The notes under the pieces were generated by a model. The model had not been told where the DNA came from and searched no databases. It was given only the letters and a program-made list of their open reading frames with translations. From an uncultured Clostridia bacterium (GTDB lineage Bacteria > Bacillota > Clostridia > Christensenellales > UBA1242), in assembly GCA_944381105.1 (NCBI GenBank), contig CALWJU010000017.1:1-58133 (forward strand): DNA of 58,133 nt. Reading direction: 5' to 3'. A program made the translations under genes and the position numbers. Below, piece by piece: positions 45,666 to 53,734 of this stretch (position 1 is the first letter of the stretch; each line of letters begins with the position of its first letter).

Positions 45666-45694
45666 AGTATAACATATAAAAATCAACTTGTCAA
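45666..45694 (-). promoter_or_regulatory. sufC promoter, predicted leaderless
   Basis: Minus strand: TTGACA (45694-45689), 17-bp spacer ending in TG-T (extended -10), TATACT (45671-45666), then 6 nt to the ATG at 45659. It is the clearest of the leaderless-type starts in this window. Confidence 0.75.
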
Positions 45695-45736
45695 ATTCGG
45701 AAAGTCAATATTTCTGTTATATATTAAATTTTACTA

Positions 45737-45765
45737 TTGACTTTCTTAATGATATAACATATAAT
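45737..45765 (+). promoter_or_regulatory. Promoter of the DUF4116 gene
   Basis: TTGACT (45737-45742), 17-bp spacer, TATAAT (45760-45765), followed by AAAGGAG and the ATG at 45789. It diverges from the sufC promoter only about 45 bp away. Confidence 0.75.
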
Positions 45766-45788
45766 ATATCTTACAAAGGAGCGAAAGA

Positions 45789-46634
45789 ATGAACTTTTTA
45801 AAGAGAAATATAAAAAGATATGTTTTAAAAGATTTATCAATGAATGGATTAAACCTTGCAAAGTTAAAAAATAAATATAAAATGGATGTGGAAGTTGTTT
45901 CAACGGCTGTAAAACAAAATGTAAAAGCAATTGAATATGCTGATGCAATTTTAAAGAAAGATGAGGGTTTCATTTATTCTCTAGCTTGCCAAAATATTGA
46001 AGTTCTTAAATATCTTCAAAATGATACGGCTATAAAAGTATTAAATAAAATTAGAGTTGAAAAGAATAATAACATCAACACAAACAAACTGTATAACGAA
46101 AAAATGGTTATAGACACTATCGAAAAAGTAAAATGGGCATTAAATTTTACAAGCGGTTCTGTTGTATTGGATAGAGCAAGTGATTGGATAAAAGATAATA
46201 AGGAGGCAGTTTTACTTTGCGTCAAAACCATAGGACAAGCCTTATATCATGCGTCTAAAAGATTAAAAAACGATGAAGATGTTGTATTAGAAGCGGTTAG
46301 TAATGATGGTTTAAGTTTAGCAAGTGCAAGTGAAATTAGAAGAGATGACGACAATATAGTTTTAGAAGCGGTAAAAAATAATGGATATGCACTTAGATTT
46401 GCAAGTGATAGATTACGAAATGATAAAGAAATTGTTAAGGTTGCATGCAAAAATGAACCTTGGGCTATAAAAAATGCATCCACACAATTAAGAAATGATG
46501 AAGATTTTATATTTGAAATAGCAAAAGAAAATGAGATGGTTATAACAAAAGTACCACAAGTCATATATAGAAAAGTTATGAAAAGATTACAAAAAGAGAA
46601 AAATTGGGAAAATATTATTTCGATTGTAAAATAA
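45789..46634 (+). CDS. DUF4116-repeat protein
   Basis: 281 aa. From about residue 135 it has four tandem copies of a unit of about 25 residues with the core ALxxAS-xLRND--IVLEAVK-NG, the DUF4116 pattern found in many copies in gut bacterial and protist proteins of unknown function. The N-terminal half has a weaker version (AIEYADAILKKDEGFIYSLA). It is likely an alpha-helical solenoid acting as a binding platform. No signal peptide. It is monocistronic with a strong promoter and terminator. Confidence 0.85.
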   Translation: MNFLKRNIKRYVLKDLSMNGLNLAKLKNKYKMDVEVVSTAVKQNVKAIEYADAILKKDEGFIYSLACQNIEVLKYLQNDTAIKVLNKIRVEKNNNINTNKLYNEKMVIDTIEKVKWALNFTSGSVVLDRASDWIKDNKEAVLLCVKTIGQALYHASKRLKNDEDVVLEAVSNDGLSLASASEIRRDDDNIVLEAVKNNGYALRFASDRLRNDKEIVKVACKNEPWAIKNASTQLRNDEDFIFEIAKENEMVITKVPQVIYRKVMKRLQKEKNWENIISIVK

Positions 46635-46668
46635 AAACATATTGATTAATTTTCAATATGTTTTTTTT
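46634..46668. terminator. Bidirectional terminator
   Basis: ACATATTGA (46637-46645) pairs with TCAATATGT (46653-46661). Flanking A and T runs serve both the DUF4116 gene and the convergent lipoprotein gene, whose stop codon abuts the T run. Confidence 0.8.
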
Positions 46669-47123
46669 TAATTATTAATATCATCAACAAGGTCAGGATA
46701 GATTAAAGATATTAAGTCAGTTGTTAGATTAAATCTGTAATTGTCTTCATCAACAGTACAAGAAATGATAATTGGTGATTGGTTGTAATCTTCAATAGTT
46801 ATTTCTTCAATTGTAAATGTATAAGAATACGCATTAACATTTGAACCATCATTGTAATAATCTTCTATTTCTAAGTAACTACCTTCAATATTATCTTCTC
46901 CATATGCTGCATCAAGGGAAGATGGGTTATCAAGGAAAACAATAGATATTGAATTTGTATTGTCATCAGATGTGGAAGATATCTCAATTCTATCAACAAT
47001 TCCATTTAAACTTGTAACGTTTGTTATTATATTATCATCACATCCTACAAGAAATAATGTTGTCAACATAATAAAAATAAAAAGTAATGTAAATATTATT
47101 GGTTTAGTTTTTTTTGCTATCAT
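46668..47123 (-). CDS. Small putative lipoprotein
   Basis: 151 aa. A type II signal peptide ends in the lipobox LFLVGC (about residues 23-28), giving a membrane lipoprotein after cleavage. The mature part is acidic and Ser/Asn-rich, probably a small beta domain. No family recognised. AAAAGGA precedes the ATG. The function is unknown. Confidence 0.8.
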   Translation of the reverse strand: MIAKKTKPIIFTLLFIFIMLTTLFLVGCDDNIITNVTSLNGIVDRIEISSTSDDNTNSISIVFLDNPSSLDAAYGEDNIEGSYLEIEDYYNDGSNVNAYSYTFTIEEITIEDYNQSPIIISCTVDEDNYRFNLTTDLISLIYPDLVDDINN

Positions 47124-47237
47124 ACTGCACTTTCCTTTTAATTGATTTTCAATATCATTTTAACAGAAATTAAAGATTAAATCAAGATAATTTTAAAAAT
47201 TATTTGTTTGATGTTGTAAAAAAATGTTATTATATGG

Positions 47238-47250
47238 TATTATATAATCA
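47238..47250 (+). promoter_or_regulatory. recF promoter, predicted leaderless
   Basis: TTGTAA (47214-47219), 18 bp, extended -10 TGGTATTAT (TATTAT 47238-47243), then 6 nt to the ATG at 47250. No Shine-Dalgarno sequence. A second TATAAT only 1 nt before the ATG is too close to serve. Confidence 0.5.
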
Positions 47251-48308
47251 TGGTTATAAATAGTTTAAGACTTATAAATTTTAGAAATTATACTGATAAA
47301 ACCTTTCAGTTTGATGAAGGTGTAAATATTTTGGTTGGTAAGAATGCTCAGGGTAAGACTAATATTGTAGAAGCAATCTTTTATGCTGTAATTGGACGAA
47401 GTTTTAAAACATCAAAAGATAGAGATATTATAAAATGGGGAGAAGAAAAAGGTTATATATGTGGAGAATTTTCAAAAAGATATAGAGATGAAAAAATTGA
47501 AATATTTTTTGATAAGAACAAGAAAAAATCAATAAAAGTGGATGAGATTGGCTTGCACAAGATAGGGGAACTTATGGGGGTTACTAATGCTGTATTTTTC
47601 TCTCCTGATGAACTAAAACTAGTAAAAGAAAGTCCTGACGAAAGACGAAGATTTATGAATATTGATATATCACAAACAGATAAAAGATATTTTTATATGA
47701 TAGGCAGATATGAAAAGGTACTTGCTAGTAGAAATAAATTATTAAAAAGCACATTAGATATAAATATCGTTAAAGAAACAATAGATATTTGGGATAGAGC
47801 ACTTTCTGATCTTGCTGAGAAAATATACTTGGAGAGAAAGAAATTTATAGAGCAGTTATCGCCTCTTGCAAAACTTGCTCATCAATATATTTCAGGAGGA
47901 AAGGAAGATCTGCAAATAAAGTATATTTCATCATTTGAAGAAAATTATAGTGAAAAGATGGCGAAATATCTTGCTAAAAATTTAGAGAAAGATTTCAAAT
48001 TAGGATATACCTCCGTTGGAATTCATCGAGATGAACTTGACATATATTTAAATGGAACAGAGGTAAAAAATTTTGGATCACAAGGTCAGCAAAGAACAGT
48101 TGCACTTTCAATGAAACTTGCTGAACTTGAAATTATAAAAAATAGAGTAGGAGAATATCCGATATTGCTACTAGATGACGTTTTTAGTGAACTTGACAAA
48201 GATAGAAGAAAGAGGCTTATTAATTTTGTATCTAAGACTCAGACAATAATAACATGTACTGATTTAAATGATAAAATTGAAGGTAAAATAATAAGGATAG
48301 AGTGTTAA
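47250..48308 (+). CDS. recF: DNA replication and repair protein RecF
   Basis: 352 aa. Walker A GKNAQGKTN (30-38), LINFRNY at the start, SPDEL-LVKESPDERRRFMNIDISQ in the middle, the signature FGSQGQQRTVALSMKLAE and Walker B LLLDDVFSELD. It loads RecA at single-strand gaps. It is normally next to dnaN, but here it is 3.5 kb away with inverted sufCB and other genes between. It has no ribosome site. Confidence 0.97.
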   Translation: MVINSLRLINFRNYTDKTFQFDEGVNILVGKNAQGKTNIVEAIFYAVIGRSFKTSKDRDIIKWGEEKGYICGEFSKRYRDEKIEIFFDKNKKKSIKVDEIGLHKIGELMGVTNAVFFSPDELKLVKESPDERRRFMNIDISQTDKRYFYMIGRYEKVLASRNKLLKSTLDINIVKETIDIWDRALSDLAEKIYLERKKFIEQLSPLAKLAHQYISGGKEDLQIKYISSFEENYSEKMAKYLAKNLEKDFKLGYTSVGIHRDELDIYLNGTEVKNFGSQGQQRTVALSMKLAELEIIKNRVGEYPILLLDDVFSELDKDRRKRLINFVSKTQTIITCTDLNDKIEGKIIRIEC

Positions 48309-48376
48309 ACTCTAAAAATCATTTTGAAAAATCTCTTTATTTTATTATAATAGAGATAATTAAAAGGAAGGTATAT

Positions 48377-48802
48377 ATGGTTTATGAAGATATAAAAAAA
48401 GCAAATATACAAGCAATGAAAGAAAAGGATTTAGTAGCACGAAGTTTTTATAGTGTGCTTTTGAATAAAATAATGCTTGAAAACATAGAAAAGAAAGCAA
48501 AAGGAGAAGAAATAAAGGATAGTGATATTTTTGTAATAGTTCAGAAAACAATTAAAGAACTAGATGATGAAAAATTAAATTATCAGAAGGTTGGAAATAA
48601 CACCGAAGCAGAAAAAATATCACGTCAAATTGAAATTGCTAAATCTTATCTTCCAAAGCAACTTACAAAAGATGAAATCAAAGAAATAATTTCTAATTTG
48701 ACTGATAAGAGTCTACCATCTGTTATGAAATACTTTAAGCAAAATTATAATGGTCAATGTGAAATGAAACTTGTTCAAGAGGTTTTAAAAAGTTTGCAAT
48801 GA
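48377..48802 (+). CDS. GatB/YqeY-domain protein
   Basis: 141 aa from the ATG at 48377, which follows AAGGAAGG; the longer frame from 48302 contains the promoter TTGAAA-16-TATAAT. The YqeY pattern is clear: IKKANIQAMKEKDLVARS, EKLNYQKVGN and EIAKSYLPKQLTKDEI. The domain is related to the tail of GatB and is thought to bind tRNA; its cellular role is unclear. It overlaps the next gene by 4 nt (ATGA). Confidence 0.92.
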   Translation: MVYEDIKKANIQAMKEKDLVARSFYSVLLNKIMLENIEKKAKGEEIKDSDIFVIVQKTIKELDDEKLNYQKVGNNTEAEKISRQIEIAKSYLPKQLTKDEIKEIISNLTDKSLPSVMKYFKQNYNGQCEMKLVQEVLKSLQ

Positions 48803-49491
48803 AAGTTTTTGCTATAAGCGACCTTCATTTATCAGTTAATAATTCTAAACCAATGAATATTTTTGGACCAGTATGGGATGGATATATTGATAAAATATTT
48901 TCAGATTGGAATAATAAGGTCAAAGATAACGATTTGGTTTTACTTGCAGGAGATTTTTCTTGGGCCATGAAATTAGATGAAACGATAAATGATTTTAAGT
49001 TATTTAAAGATTTGCCAGGCAAAAAGATTATAATTCGAGGAAATCATGATTTTTGGTGGAAATCTATTTCTGCTGTGCGATCAATTTTACCTGAAAATTT
49101 TTATGCCATTCAAAATGACGCAATCAAATTTGAAAATATAGTAGTATGTGGAACAAGAGGCTGGATTGTTCCTGAAAAAAATGTTTTAATGACCAATGAA
49201 AACAAAAGAATATTTGACAGAGAAATTATCAGACTAGAAATGACCTTAAAAGAGGGAGAAAAATTAAGAAAAGAGGGGGACAAACTTATTTGTATGATGC
49301 ATTATCCTCCTACAAATTTTACTCGTGATGATAGTGAATTTACCGTTCTTATAGAAAAATATAAGGTGGATTATGTTGTTTACGGGCATATCCATGGTAA
49401 AAAGGTTGTTACTAAATACATAAAAAATGGTATACCATATTTTTTAACGTCATGTGATATTGTTGATAATAAATTAATTGAGATATTATAG
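48799..49491 (+). CDS. Calcineurin-like metallophosphoesterase
   Basis: 230 aa. All five metal-binding blocks are visible: ISDLHLS (D8, H10), LLAGDFSW, IIRGNHDFW, MMHYPP and VVYGHIHGK. The family hydrolyses phosphodiesters or phosphomonoesters with two metal ions; this branch is uncharacterised. It is translationally coupled to the YqeY-like gene. There is no clear terminator after it: the 136-bp repeats start immediately at the stop codon. Confidence 0.93.
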   Translation: MKVFAISDLHLSVNNSKPMNIFGPVWDGYIDKIFSDWNNKVKDNDLVLLAGDFSWAMKLDETINDFKLFKDLPGKKIIIRGNHDFWWKSISAVRSILPENFYAIQNDAIKFENIVVCGTRGWIVPEKNVLMTNENKRIFDREIIRLEMTLKEGEKLRKEGDKLICMMHYPPTNFTRDDSEFTVLIEKYKVDYVVYGHIHGKKVVTKYIKNGIPYFLTSCDIVDNKLIEIL

Positions 49492-49492
49492 A

Positions 49493-49628
49493 CTATGTGA
49501 TGATAAAATTTTACTACATAAAATTTTATAAATTCTAACGAATATTGTGTGTTTCACACACTCACCACGTAGTGTGTATAACCATCAGTCTCACCCTTGC
49601 AAGCAAGTTCGACTTCCGATAATATAAA
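49493..49628. repeat. 136-bp structured tandem repeat, unit 1
   Basis: Aligns without gaps to unit 2 (49629-49764). The last 66 nt differ at only 5 positions, all transitions, and contain the palindrome CTTGCAAG. The first 70 nt differ a lot but keep the same hairpins. Stem A: AAAATTTTA/TAAAATTTT (49505-49513 / 49519-49527). Stem B: ATTC/GAAT around the loop TAAC. Stem C: TGTGTG/CACACA. Confidence 0.85.
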
Positions 49629-49764
49629 CTAAGTGATGATAAAACTTAAACAAGTTAAGTTTTAATTTTGCTAACGCAAAAACACAATAAATTGTGTTCA
49701 TCACATAGTGTGTATGACCATCAGTCTCACTCTTGCAAGCAAGTTCGACTTCTGATAATATAAA
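49629..49764. repeat. 136-bp structured tandem repeat, unit 2
   Basis: Directly abuts unit 1. Stem A becomes AAAACTTAA/TTAAGTTTT, with two compensatory pair changes. Stem B becomes TTTTGC/GCAAAA around the same TAAC loop. Stem C becomes AACACAAT/ATTGTGTT. There is no open reading frame of note on either strand. It may be a structured RNA or a mobile repeat. Confidence 0.85.
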
Positions 49765-49831
49765 ATTTTTATTTTAAAGTATTATTTTATATCTTTAAGT
49801 AAATAACTATCAATAAACAACAATCTTTTGT

Positions 49832-49860
49832 TTGACAAATACAAAAAAGTATAGTAAACT
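49832..49860 (+). promoter_or_regulatory. Promoter of the propeller-like lipoprotein gene
   Basis: TTGACA (49832-49837), 17-bp spacer, TAAACT (49855-49860), then TTGGAG (49870-49875) and the ATG at 49883. Confidence 0.55.
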
Positions 49861-49882
49861 ACTAATGTTTTGGAGAAATATA

Positions 49883-51352
49883 ATGAAAATGACTTTAAAT
49901 GTAAGAAAAAACTTAATAAAGATATTCATATTAATATTTTGTATTGCACTATTTTTAACAGGATGTGCAACAGTTTCAGATGTTAAAGATAAAAACGGAA
50001 ATAATATTTATTTTGACGAGGTTGCTTATTTTAATGGTCAAGTTGCTATAATAGGTGATTATGTTTACTATGGGAATAGTTATTCAGCATCTGACGGAGA
50101 TGCCTTTGATTATAATGTTGCCACAAGTACAGGATATTTAAATAGAGTTAATCTTTCAAATCTTAAATATGACACAACTGAGGATGAAGATGGTTATATT
50201 GATCCAAGTCCAATTGGCACAGAGGAAATTTTAAATAGTCGATCTATGGTAGTAGGTTTTCAAAATCAATATATGTTTGCTCTTGGAGAATATTTATATT
50301 TTACTGCTGTAAATAATCACAGAGATTCATCTGATAGCGTGGACTACACTCAAATATCGCTTTTTAGAGTAAAATTTAATGGAGATGGTTTTGAAGAGTT
50401 AAATGGACATCTGTCTACGTTTAGGTGTGATGAAAATACAATTCTTACTGTTCAAAAGGGTTCAGATGGGAATTATTATATAATCGTTTATGCTCCTATT
50501 GATGAAAGTAGTTCGTCTTATAGTTTATATTCGATGAGAATAGGAGACAGAATTGGAGAAGTTCAAACTCTTGCCGAGAATGTAACTTCTGTTGCTATTT
50601 GTGATGAAAATTCAACTGAAAGGAATATAATTTATACAACAGATGCAGACAACGAGTATTATGATACGACATCAATTAAGTCAGTTGATTTTGCAACAGG
50701 AGAAGATTCTGATTATAACAATAACTTAGAAGTCCATGGTTCAGAAACAATATTACAGGGTAGAATTGGTGATATAGTGATATATTATTATCATTCACAA
50801 GATATTCAAGGTATATACTATAAAGATTTAACAAGCGGAAATAATCTTTTTAATGGATCAAATGAATTTTATATTACTGACTCATCAGACAACGGAGTTT
50901 CACAAATTCAAAAATCTGGGGATGGCTATATATTTGTGTCTGATAGAAGTGGTTCTCTTATGTATAAGCCGACACTATCTTTGACACCAAATGAAGATGA
51001 AAATTATAGAGATACAACACCTATTACTTTATTAAGTGAAGACGAATATACAGATATATTGTTTGTAGATGGTGATTATGTATATTATTCTTCCGAAGAA
51101 GATAACACTATATGTCGGGTTAGCGTAAAAGATTCAAACAATAAAGAAACAATTGTTACTATGACAAGTTTGATTTCAGGACAATGCGGATTTGATGGAA
51201 ATTACATCTATTTCTACGCTCAACTTGAAAGTAGTACTGATGGGGATAGTGATGAAGAAGAAACAACAACAGACGAAAATTATTATCTTTACAGAGTTGA
51301 TACAACAGGATTAGGTCAACCACAACTTTTAAGTAAGGTAGAGAAAAACTAA
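49883..51352 (+). CDS. Large lipoprotein, probable beta-propeller
   Basis: 489 aa from the ATG at 49883 (GGAG 8 nt upstream). A signal peptide ends in the lipobox FLTGC. The mature protein has repeated blade-like strands: GDYVYYGNS, GEYLYFTAV, ADNEYYDTTS, GDYVYYSSEEDN and GNYIYFYA, each followed by L/I-x-RV. This is the pattern of DUF5050-like or other propeller proteins that bind ligands at the cell surface. It is acidic and Asp/Ser-rich. The upstream TTG at 49832 is part of the promoter and not the start. Confidence 0.87.
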   Translation: MKMTLNVRKNLIKIFILIFCIALFLTGCATVSDVKDKNGNNIYFDEVAYFNGQVAIIGDYVYYGNSYSASDGDAFDYNVATSTGYLNRVNLSNLKYDTTEDEDGYIDPSPIGTEEILNSRSMVVGFQNQYMFALGEYLYFTAVNNHRDSSDSVDYTQISLFRVKFNGDGFEELNGHLSTFRCDENTILTVQKGSDGNYYIIVYAPIDESSSSYSLYSMRIGDRIGEVQTLAENVTSVAICDENSTERNIIYTTDADNEYYDTTSIKSVDFATGEDSDYNNNLEVHGSETILQGRIGDIVIYYYHSQDIQGIYYKDLTSGNNLFNGSNEFYITDSSDNGVSQIQKSGDGYIFVSDRSGSLMYKPTLSLTPNEDENYRDTTPITLLSEDEYTDILFVDGDYVYYSSEEDNTICRVSVKDSNNKETIVTMTSLISGQCGFDGNYIYFYAQLESSTDGDSDEEETTTDENYYLYRVDTTGLGQPQLLSKVEKN

Positions 51353-51385
51353 AAGAATGTAATTATTTTTAAAACTTAATATATA

Positions 51386-51424
51386 AAAAGGTACTTTGTT
51401 TATTGTCAAAAGTACCTTTTTTGT
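51386..51424 (+). terminator. Lipoprotein gene terminator
   Basis: AAAAGGTACTTT pairs with AAAAGTACCTTTT (51386-51397 with 51407-51420), T run following. It lies between convergent genes and may work both ways. Confidence 0.85.
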
Positions 51425-51458
51425 ATAACTTTATCATATTTAATTATTTAAATTTCCT

Positions 51459-51989
51459 CTAACAATTTTCTGGCTCACTTATATCGCATAATGTGTGTAT
51501 TTCTCTTTCATTATAGCGAATTTCTACCTTATCCCTTGAAATAAACATTTCCACACTGCTTGGCAAAACAGACATTGTTATTCCATTATTATTTGCTTGT
51601 TTAATAGAAGTGAGATTCATAGCAAGAGCTAACGTTCCTCCTGCAAATCCTTTATCATCGGTGTATAGATAAGATATATTTCTCTTTTCAATATCTTTAT
51701 TTATAAGTGATTTTAATTTTATTTCTAAACGTCGTCGCTGTTCTGCTAAGATATAAAAATCTTTTTTGTATTCGTAGTCTTTCACAGTCATAAAAGAAGA
51801 GTATAGAGATAAATATTCTTCACTTTTTGATTTATCTTGTTTCATTGCTAATGCGTAATTTAACATATCCTCCTCTGAGAATTTTTCAAGTCGAGATTTT
51901 GCTAAATTTACCATATCCCTATCAATACTGCCATCAAGTCTATCTAGCCACCAATTTACTGCTTTATCTATTAATTCTTGTTCTTTCAT
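51459..51989 (-). CDS. Hypothetical protein
   Basis: 176 aa from the ATG at 51989, preceded by TTGGAGG. An in-frame start at 52040 is rejected because it is the TTGACA of the promoter (TTGACA 52040-52035, 17 bp, TAAGAT). The sequence begins LIDKAVNWWLDRLDGSID, is helical and soluble, and has no recognised family. It diverges from the Dlt-like operon with 146 bp between the chosen starts, so the two may share regulation. Confidence 0.75.
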   Translation of the reverse strand: MKEQELIDKAVNWWLDRLDGSIDRDMVNLAKSRLEKFSEEDMLNYALAMKQDKSKSEEYLSLYSSFMTVKDYEYKKDFYILAEQRRRLEIKLKSLINKDIEKRNISYLYTDDKGFAGGTLALAMNLTSIKQANNNGITMSVLPSSVEMFISRDKVEIRYNEREIHTLCDISEPENC

Positions 51990-52135
51990 TTGCCTCCAAA
52001 TCTTTCCAAATATCTTATCATAACTTGTTAATTTTGTCAATATAGAAAGTTATAATATTCGTCATAATTATACATATTTATGTGTATTTCGCTTTTTACA
52101 AATTTTGAAAGATATAATTAAAAATGGAGCATTTT

Positions 52136-53734
52136 ATGTCTTTTATATCACTTTACTTTATTTTATTTTTGATTGTAGTATTATTTGTTTACTTTACTGT
52201 TCCAAAGAAATATCGCTATCTTGTATTACTCGTGGCTAGCTATATTTTTTATTTAATAAATGATTTAAGAGCGGTTATATTTATATTGCTTACAACAGTT
52301 ACAAACTATTTTTCGGCAGTAAAATTAAAATCTATATCACTGAAACAAAAAGAATTTTTTGCAGGCAAAGATGAAGAATGGCTTAAAGAAAACAAAAAGA
52401 AGTTTACTAAAAAATTCAGAAAAAAGAGACAATGGCTTTTAGCATTAACTCTTCTATTTAATTTTGGCATACTTTTTATGCTTAAATATTTTGCATATCT
52501 TGCAGACGCTTTTGCTGAAATGATAAATGTTCAACCTCTTGGACTTGAAATACTTCTTCCACTAGGAATATCTTTTTATATGTTTCAAAGTGCAGGATAT
52601 TTGATTGATGTATATTATAATAAAGTAGAGCCACAAAAAAATATTTTCAAATTTGCATTGTTTGTCAGTTTCTTTCCTCAATTAGTTCAAGGACCTATAA
52701 GCAGATATAATCAATTAGCGCCTCAACTTATTGAGGGAAATGACTTTGATACAAAACAACTCAAATCTGGTGTTTTGCTCATGCTATGGGGATATTTTAA
52801 AAAACTAGTTATTGCCGATAGAGCAAATATACTGTTTGAAACAATTATGCAAAACTATACAAGTTATCAAGGCTTGGAAATATTTGTTGCTATGCTATGT
52901 TTTGTACTTAAATTATACTGCGACTTTTCTGGTGGTATAGATATAGCAACAGGGGTTGCTAAATGTTTTGGAATAGACCTCACTCCAAACTTTAAGAGGC
53001 CATTCTTTGCTTTAAGCGTTACAGAATATTGGAGAAGGTGGCATATTACATTGGGTGCATGGATGAAAGATTATGTTCTTTATCCGTTAACACTTTCAAA
53101 GGGTTATAACAAATTTATAAGAGGTTGCAAAAAGGTATTCAAAAAAGGTGTAGCAGGTAAAGTTATTCCATCAGGTATTGCCATGTTTTTTGTGTTTTTG
53201 CTAGTGGGAATTTGGCATGGTCCAGATCTAGCGTATCTATTATTTGGTGTATACAATGGTGTAATTATTCTAATAGAAACAATATTTAATGAAACAAGAA
53301 AATTAAAAAAGATAAAGCCAAAAGAAAGAAAAAAATCAACGCAAAGATTTATTACATTTGTTAAATTTACTGTTACATTTATGCTTGTATTTTTTGGTAA
53401 ATATTTTAGTGCTGCCGCCTCCCTCGGAGTTGGTATAGATGTAATGTTTGATTGGTTTCTTGCGACATTCAGATATACAGATATAACACTATTATTTAAT
53501 AATTTCTTTTCAAGAACAGACTTTAATTTAATAAATATTATTATTCTTTTAGTCTCAACTGCAATTTTGATATTTGTGGAAGTTTTACAGGAAAGAGGAT
53601 TAAAAATAAGAGAATTTATATTAAGTAAGAGGCAATACATTCAATGGATAATATTTTATGTAGCAGTTATAGTTATAATCTTAATGACTGCATACGATGG
53701 TACAGGTGGAGGATTTGCTTATGAAAACTTCTGA
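52136..53734 (+). CDS. MBOAT acyltransferase, DltB-like
   Basis: 532 aa from the ATG at 52136 (GGAG 6 nt upstream); the ATG at 52124, 5 nt after a TATAAT, is the alternative. It is a polytopic membrane protein with the MBOAT blocks PLGISFYMFQSAGYLID, FFPQLVQGPISRY, EYWRRWHITLGAW and the catalytic His in LVGIWHG. DltB passes D-Ala from the carrier protein DltC across the membrane; alginate O-acetylases (AlgI) share the fold. The downstream adenylation enzyme and carrier protein favour the DltB-type role. It is the first gene of a five-gene operon. Confidence 0.92.
   Translation: MSFISLYFILFLIVVLFVYFTVPKKYRYLVLLVASYIFYLINDLRAVIFILLTTVTNYFSAVKLKSISLKQKEFFAGKDEEWLKENKKKFTKKFRKKRQWLLALTLLFNFGILFMLKYFAYLADAFAEMINVQPLGLEILLPLGISFYMFQSAGYLIDVYYNKVEPQKNIFKFALFVSFFPQLVQGPISRYNQLAPQLIEGNDFDTKQLKSGVLLMLWGYFKKLVIADRANILFETIMQNYTSYQGLEIFVAMLCFVLKLYCDFSGGIDIATGVAKCFGIDLTPNFKRPFFALSVTEYWRRWHITLGAWMKDYVLYPLTLSKGYNKFIRGCKKVFKKGVAGKVIPSGIAMFFVFLLVGIWHGPDLAYLLFGVYNGVIILIETIFNETRKLKKIKPKERKKSTQRFITFVKFTVTFMLVFFGKYFSAAASLGVGIDVMFDWFLATFRYTDITLLFNNFFSRTDFNLINIIILLVSTAILIFVEVLQERGLKIREFILSKRQYIQWIIFYVAVIVIILMTAYDGTGGGFAYENF

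Noticed and set aside
45660..45686. Nine-codon N-terminal extension of SufC starting at 45686
   Set aside because: The extension would cover the -10 box of a perfect promoter and adds residues not found in SufC; the ATG at 45659 fits the family start.
49550..49570. TGTTTCACACACTC as a third parS site
   Set aside because: Only the left half resembles parS; the palindrome centre CACGTG is missing. It belongs to stem C of the 136-bp repeat.
51990..52040. Longer start of the 51459 gene at 52040
   Set aside because: The TTG at 52040 is the -35 TTGACA of its own promoter, while GGAGG lies just before the ATG at 51989.
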